The position numbers were made by a program, and so were the translations under genes. Under the pieces are notes generated by a model. That model did not search any database. It saw only the letters and a list, made by a program, of their open reading frames with translations, and had not been told where the DNA came from. DNA of 27,973 nt, from positions 1 to 27,973 of the forward strand of contig CAYRDC010000029.1 in NCBI GenBank assembly GCA_964422925.1, written 5' to 3'. Origin of the DNA: CAYRDC01 sp964422925. GTDB lineage: Bacteria > Bacteroidota > Bacteroidia > Chitinophagales > S012-47. Below are positions 25,178-27,973 of the stretch, piece after piece (within the stretch, counting starts at the first letter, position 1; each line of letters opens with the position of its first letter).

Positions 25178-25753
25178 ATGCTCACTGCCTTCCTCATGCT
25201 GACCCTTACCCTGCTGGCAGCCGCCTCGTGCCACCGGGGAGGCGAACAATACAACCGGGTGAACGAAGCCGGTGAACGGGACGGGGAATGGCGCTTCTAC
25301 TACGACAGCGGGGAACTGCGCGAAATCATCACCTACCGTGACGGGCGGAAAGACGGGCCCCAGTTCCAGTTTTACCCCAACGGTAACCTGAGCCTCGAAA
25401 CCTACTGGGACAGCGACAGCACCGCCTCCTGGCTCGACAGCGTCACCCGCCAGTACAGCGAATACGGGCAGCTGGTGATGGAAGGCTGGTACAGGGACGG
25501 CACCCCCGATTCGCTGTTCCGCTACTGGTACCCGGACGGCACCCTGAAAGAAGTGCGCATCTACCGCGATGGCCTCAAAACCGGCCTCTGGAAATATTAC
25601 CGCCCGGACGGCTCACTGGAAAAAACGGTGGACTATCGCGGCTTCGAACAATACTGGACCGAAGACACCCGGGCCGGCATCATGACCTGGTACGGCCCCG
25701 GGGGCGACACCCTCCTGCAGGAAACCTGGCTGGAAGGCAGGAAGGTGGAATAA
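25178..25753 (+). CDS. MORN-repeat lipoprotein
   Basis: This 191-residue protein starts with a short lipoprotein signal peptide whose lipobox AAASC gives a lipidated Cys near residue 19. The rest consists of MORN-like beta repeats (also labelled YwqK-type): GEWRFYYDSGELREI, GPQFQFYPNGNLSLE, FRYWYPDGTLKEV, and GLWKYYRPDGSLEK. Such proteins are abundant in Bacteroidota envelopes; the role is unknown. It lies 45 bases after valS, and shares its high GC content. Automated labels calling this family an antitoxin are not supported by a partner toxin here. Confidence 0.8.
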   Translation: MLTAFLMLTLTLLAAASCHRGGEQYNRVNEAGERDGEWRFYYDSGELREIITYRDGRKDGPQFQFYPNGNLSLETYWDSDSTASWLDSVTRQYSEYGQLVMEGWYRDGTPDSLFRYWYPDGTLKEVRIYRDGLKTGLWKYYRPDGSLEKTVDYRGFEQYWTEDTRAGIMTWYGPGGDTLLQETWLEGRKVE

Positions 25754-25971
25754 AAAATCCCCCTCCCTGTTTATTCAAAACCCGGACCTGCCCGGTATGA
25801 ATAAATTAGTAACTTATACAGGATATGTTTGTTTAGAATGACAATGGCCCATACCTTACATCCTTGCCTGGCTTCTTCAAAATTGGTTTAAATTCAACGA
25901 AGCATAACTTAAATAAGGCCACAGGAAATTTTCAACGCTTATTTTTCCGGGTTTCAGAAACTGTTTTTTGT
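25754..25971. other. Intergenic stretch at the boundary between GC-rich core and AT-rich module
   Basis: No credible gene was seen. It contains an inverted pair TTATTCA (25771-25777) / TGAATAA (25798-25804) enclosing two CCGG tetramers, a possible weak terminator for the MORN gene without a proper T-run. There is also a degenerate promoter-like TAACTTAT (25810-25817). The first copy of an imperfect direct repeat is at 25884-25913. Base composition shifts from GC-rich to AT-rich within this stretch. Confidence 0.5.
25884..25913 (+). repeat. Left copy of an imperfect 30-bp direct repeat flanking the AbiE-like module
   Basis: This copy begins TGGTTTAAATTC and ends AAGCATAACTTAAA. It matches 27933-27962 at 24 of 30 positions in the same orientation without gaps. 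Similarity is not evident beyond these limits. Confidence 0.45.
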
Positions 25972-25979
25972 TATGTTTG
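25972..25979 (+). promoter_or_regulatory. -7 box of the AbiE-like operon
   Basis: TATGTTTG is an exact consensus match 50 bases before the preferred start codon. A TTTC at 25952-25955 may stand in for the -33 element. The box overlaps the first operator half-site. Confidence 0.6.
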
Positions 25980-26031
25980 TTCATTATTAACAGATGTTCA
26001 TGTTTCATGAACATTTCAATAACGTGAACAT
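25978..26031 (+). promoter_or_regulatory. Nested palindromic operator, probably bound by the AbiEi-like protein
   Basis: Four half-sites are seen: TGTTCAT at 25978-25984, TGTTCAT at 25995-26001, ATGAACA at 26007-26013 and GTGAACA at 26024-26030. Inner and outer pairs share one centre of symmetry at 26004, and same-direction half-sites are 17 bases apart. The inner pair extends to a perfect 9-bp inverted repeat with a 3-base spacer (25994-26014). The left edge touches the -7 box and the right edge touches the start codon, so occupancy would block transcription. AbiEi antitoxins are known to repress their own operon through inverted repeats; binding by this protein is inferred. Confidence 0.7.
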
Positions 26032-27028
26032 GAAAAAGCAGGACATTATTGAACAGGCCTTTATTCATTTACAAGGTGAACTGGGCAAGAAACTCAAATG
26101 GAAACGGCCTCATATACAAGATCCGGAAAACAGGCATGATGCCATATTTACCCTGGGAAATAAAATAATCTATGTAATAGCGAAGGATGAAGTGCGCCCT
26201 GCCCATGTGGAGCATATTCAACATTTGAAGGAACGTTACGGTAATTTCATTATTGCGGCAAATTATATTACGCCCAATGCTAAAAAAATGCTTAAAGAGA
26301 GAGGACTTAACTATATAGACCGGGTTGGGAATACCTGGTTCCGGTTAGAGCCGGTTTTTATCTACATAGACGGATTACATAACAGGCCTCCTACTGAAGA
26401 TCGAAAGAACCGGGCATTTACCCGTACAGGAATTAAGGTAGTCTTTCAACTACTTAATAATCCGGAGTTGATCAATGCAACCTATCGTAAAATTGCTCAA
26501 ATCACCGGGGTTGCGCTGGGGACCGTTCCTAAAGTAATTACCGGGCTGAAAGAAGAAGGAATTTTGTTAAGAAAAACCCAAAATGAATGGATCGTAACCA
26601 ATTATGATAAATTGCTTGACCGTTGGCAAAATGAATATATCAAGAAGTTGAAACCCACCCTTTTTGTTAAGAGATACCGTCCTGTCAATCCTGATTTCTA
26701 CACCAAATGGAAAAAAGTGGATTTAACAGGGTATGCACAATGGGGCGGTGAACCTGCCGGGGATCTTCTAACGAATAATTTAAGGCCTGAAATATTTACG
26801 ATATACACCAATCAAACTCAGCAAGAAATAATGAAAAAGTACAAATGGCTACCCGACCCGGAAGGCAATATATATGTGTATAAGCAATTCTGGGTAGTAA
26901 ACAATAAAAAAACGCTCACAAACCATGCACCTGTCCCCCTGGTTTATGCGGACCTTATGGAAACAGAAAATAGCAGATGTATTGAAACCGCAACAATGAT
27001 TTATGAGCAATACCTGCGGAAATATTAA
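26030..27028 (+). CDS. AbiEi-like transcriptional regulator / antitoxin of a type IV toxin-antitoxin system
   Basis: This 332-residue protein matches the AbiEi_2 family. The part before about 125 has strand-helix blocks such as IIYVIAKDE, IIAANYITPNAKKMLKERG and NYIDRVGNTWF, which look like a restriction-endonuclease-like fold. A winged helix-turn-helix spans about 132-195 (TYRKIAQITGVALGTVPKVI). The C-terminal part carries the family hallmark WGGEPAGDLLTNNLRPEIFTIYT. The expected role is repression of the operon and neutralising the toxin effect. ATG 26030 is chosen because the longer start at 25994 would place operator DNA inside the coding region. It overlaps the next gene by 26 bases. DNA here is far more AT-rich than valS. 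Confidence 0.82.
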   Translation: MKKQDIIEQAFIHLQGELGKKLKWKRPHIQDPENRHDAIFTLGNKIIYVIAKDEVRPAHVEHIQHLKERYGNFIIAANYITPNAKKMLKERGLNYIDRVGNTWFRLEPVFIYIDGLHNRPPTEDRKNRAFTRTGIKVVFQLLNNPELINATYRKIAQITGVALGTVPKVITGLKEEGILLRKTQNEWIVTNYDKLLDRWQNEYIKKLKPTLFVKRYRPVNPDFYTKWKKVDLTGYAQWGGEPAGDLLTNNLRPEIFTIYTNQTQQEIMKKYKWLPDPEGNIYVYKQFWVVNNKKTLTNHAPVPLVYADLMETENSRCIETATMIYEQYLRKY

Positions 27029-27845
27029 TCATTACTTATTTGAAAAGCACAAAGAGGCATTCACTCTGCTTTTGGATGTGTTTAATGCATTCCAGCTGAA
27101 TTACTTTCTCATTGGTGCGCAAGCACGCGATATTCATTTCCTTTCAAAAGGGATTGAACCTTCCCGCGGGACAAGGGATATTGATTTTGCAGTTATGGTC
27201 GATTCAATAGACCAATACAATGCATTAATAAATGCTTTAAAGGCAAAAGGGTTTGAAGAAACCAAAGACCCGTTTCGATTGAATTGGAAAAAAGGTGAAA
27301 CCGTTATTGACTTACTTCCATTCGGGCAAATTGAAGAAAACTATACCGTGAGTTTTAACGAACGGGAAATTGAATTATTTGTACTGGGATACAAAGAATT
27401 GAATGAAGAGTTAGAAGAATTTTATCTCGATGAATATAATTCTGTCTCAATTCCCGTCCTGCCAATTCATGGGTTATTTATATTGAAATTAATCTCATGG
27501 GACAATAGCAAATATGCACGTGATAAAGACTTGAGCGATCTCTTTCAAATTCTTAATAACTTTTGGGAATTTGCAGAAAATGAAGCCTATGAAAAACATA
27601 GTGACCTCTTTGATGATAATTTCGAAATAAGTAAAGCTGCTGCGAGAATTCTCGGGCGACATCTTAAAAAAACATTAAACAAATCAAAAGTTTTAAAAGA
27701 ACAGATACTAAAGATATTAGAAGAACAAACTGCTACCGCTGGTCAGCCGGGACTTTTACTACAAAAGTTTGCGGGTTACAGTGACAAACCCATTGAAGAG
27801 ATAAAATCATTAATTGACGAAATAATTAAAGGAATCATTGAATAA
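27003..27845 (+). CDS. AbiEii-like nucleotidyltransferase (toxin of a type IV toxin-antitoxin system)
   Basis: This 280-residue protein is of the DNA polymerase beta-like nucleotidyltransferase superfamily. The helix-turn motif YFLIGAQARDI is followed by GTRDIDFAV with metal-binding D59 and D61, and the third acidic residue is D103 in VIDLLPFG. The AbiEii/AbiGii-type LISWDNSKYARDKDLSDLFQIL follows near 165-190. Related toxins transfer nucleotides to tRNA or other targets and halt growth; the target here is unknown. It overlaps the regulator gene by 26 bases, so the pair is one operon. The catalytic residues look intact. Confidence 0.83.
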   Translation: MSNTCGNINHYLFEKHKEAFTLLLDVFNAFQLNYFLIGAQARDIHFLSKGIEPSRGTRDIDFAVMVDSIDQYNALINALKAKGFEETKDPFRLNWKKGETVIDLLPFGQIEENYTVSFNEREIELFVLGYKELNEELEEFYLDEYNSVSIPVLPIHGLFILKLISWDNSKYARDKDLSDLFQILNNFWEFAENEAYEKHSDLFDDNFEISKAAARILGRHLKKTLNKSKVLKEQILKILEEQTATAGQPGLLLQKFAGYSDKPIEEIKSLIDEIIKGIIE

Positions 27846-27973
27846 GTCCTCATGGGCAAAGCATTATAAGGATTAAGCTTGTATTTGGCATTAAACTTTA
27901 CTCTTCAACTTTATCTCCCACATATTTTTTACTGGTTTAAGTTTAGCCAAGCGTAACATAAACCTGCCCATAA
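27846..27973. other. AT-rich stretch to the window end
   Basis: No gene or convincing terminator was seen after the nucleotidyltransferase stop. A 7-bp inverted pair ATGGGCA (27852-27858) / TGCCCAT (27965-27971) brackets the stretch, which may be chance. The right copy of the 30-bp direct repeat lies within. Confidence 0.4.
27933..27962 (+). repeat. Right copy of an imperfect 30-bp direct repeat flanking the AbiE-like module
   Basis: This copy begins TGGTTTAAGTTT and ends AAGCGTAACATAAA. It matches 25884-25913 at 24 of 30 positions and lies 87 bases after the nucleotidyltransferase stop. Confidence 0.45.

Noticed and set aside
25178..25753. Calling the MORN lipoprotein a YwqK-type antitoxin
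   Set aside because: It has a lipoprotein signal peptide and no adjacent toxin; the antitoxin label is an inherited database name.
25771..25804. Hairpin TTATTCA / TGAATAA after the MORN gene
   Set aside because: The interior pairs poorly and the downstream T-run is missing; noted only as a weak possibility in the intergenic entry.
25994..26029. Upstream ATG as the start of the AbiEi-like protein
   Set aside because: It would translate the operator palindrome into a His/Asn/Phe-rich leader; ATG 26030 fits the start MKKQDIIEQA and the usual leader length better.
25877..26068. 63-codon open frame on minus across the AbiE-like promoter
   Set aside because: It overlaps the -7 box and operator of the real operon and has no family or promoter support.

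Overview
This window is chromosomal DNA from a member of the Bacteroidota. The evidence is a type IX secretion plug protein, a Bacteroidota-type long NusB, a DUF3276/PUR protein, and the gene string nusB-DUF1573-yajC-ybbR-coaE. In addition, at least twelve exact copies of the Bacteroidota -7 promoter box TAnnTTTG sit just upstream of gene starts. The futalosine menaquinone genes and the Na+-NQR subunit suggest a respiring, menaquinone-using member, perhaps of the Saprospiria/Chitinophagia/Cytophagia side; that placement is inference. No rRNA, tRNA, CRISPR array or insertion sequence was seen.

Layout from left to right. At 1-1545 (minus) lies most of nqrA, cut by the window edge and carrying an unusual N-terminal membrane extension. 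Divergent from it are the type IX secretion plug gene and yqgE/algH (1741-3654), closed by a strong terminator shared with a convergent aldo/keto reductase. At 4922-7033 a PhoU-like DUF47 gene and a PiT phosphate transporter form a two-gene operon. At 7037-12576, mostly on minus, are two full-length ABC exporters, the ribosome-binding ATPase ychF, a DUF3276 nucleic-acid binding protein, and a 58-residue membrane protein on plus. At 12733-17597 (plus) are leucine-type dehydrogenase, nusB, a DUF1573 lipoprotein, yajC, ybbR-like, coaE and a small cysteine-rich protein. At 17674-18894 is a transsulfuration-family PLP enzyme, converging on a minus operon of a PTPS/QueD-family gene, folE and fabD. 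At 20904-25753 (plus) are mqnB and mqnD, which overlap by 4 bases, then valS and a MORN-type lipoprotein.

The last 2 kb (25972-27845) is different. It is much more AT-rich than the GC-rich valS region beside it, and holds an AbiEi-like regulator overlapping an AbiEii-like nucleotidyltransferase: a type IV toxin-antitoxin / abortive-infection module, probably acquired. Its promoter carries a striking nested operator. Four TGTTCAT/TGAACA half-sites are arranged symmetrically about one centre, the outer left one touching the -7 box and the outer right one touching the preferred start codon. An imperfect 30-bp direct repeat (24 of 30 matches) lies on both sides of the module.

Functional themes are respiration and quinones (nqrA, mqnB, mqnD), envelope and export (T9SS plug, two ABC exporters, YajC, lipoproteins), pterin and cofactor synthesis (PTPS/QueD, folE, coaE), phosphate uptake, and translation/transcription (valS, ychF, nusB). 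The core is ordinary chromosomal housekeeping. The most interesting parts are the AbiE-like module with its operator, the membrane-anchored NqrA, a non-canonical ATPase site in one ABC exporter, and several near-leaderless promoters.
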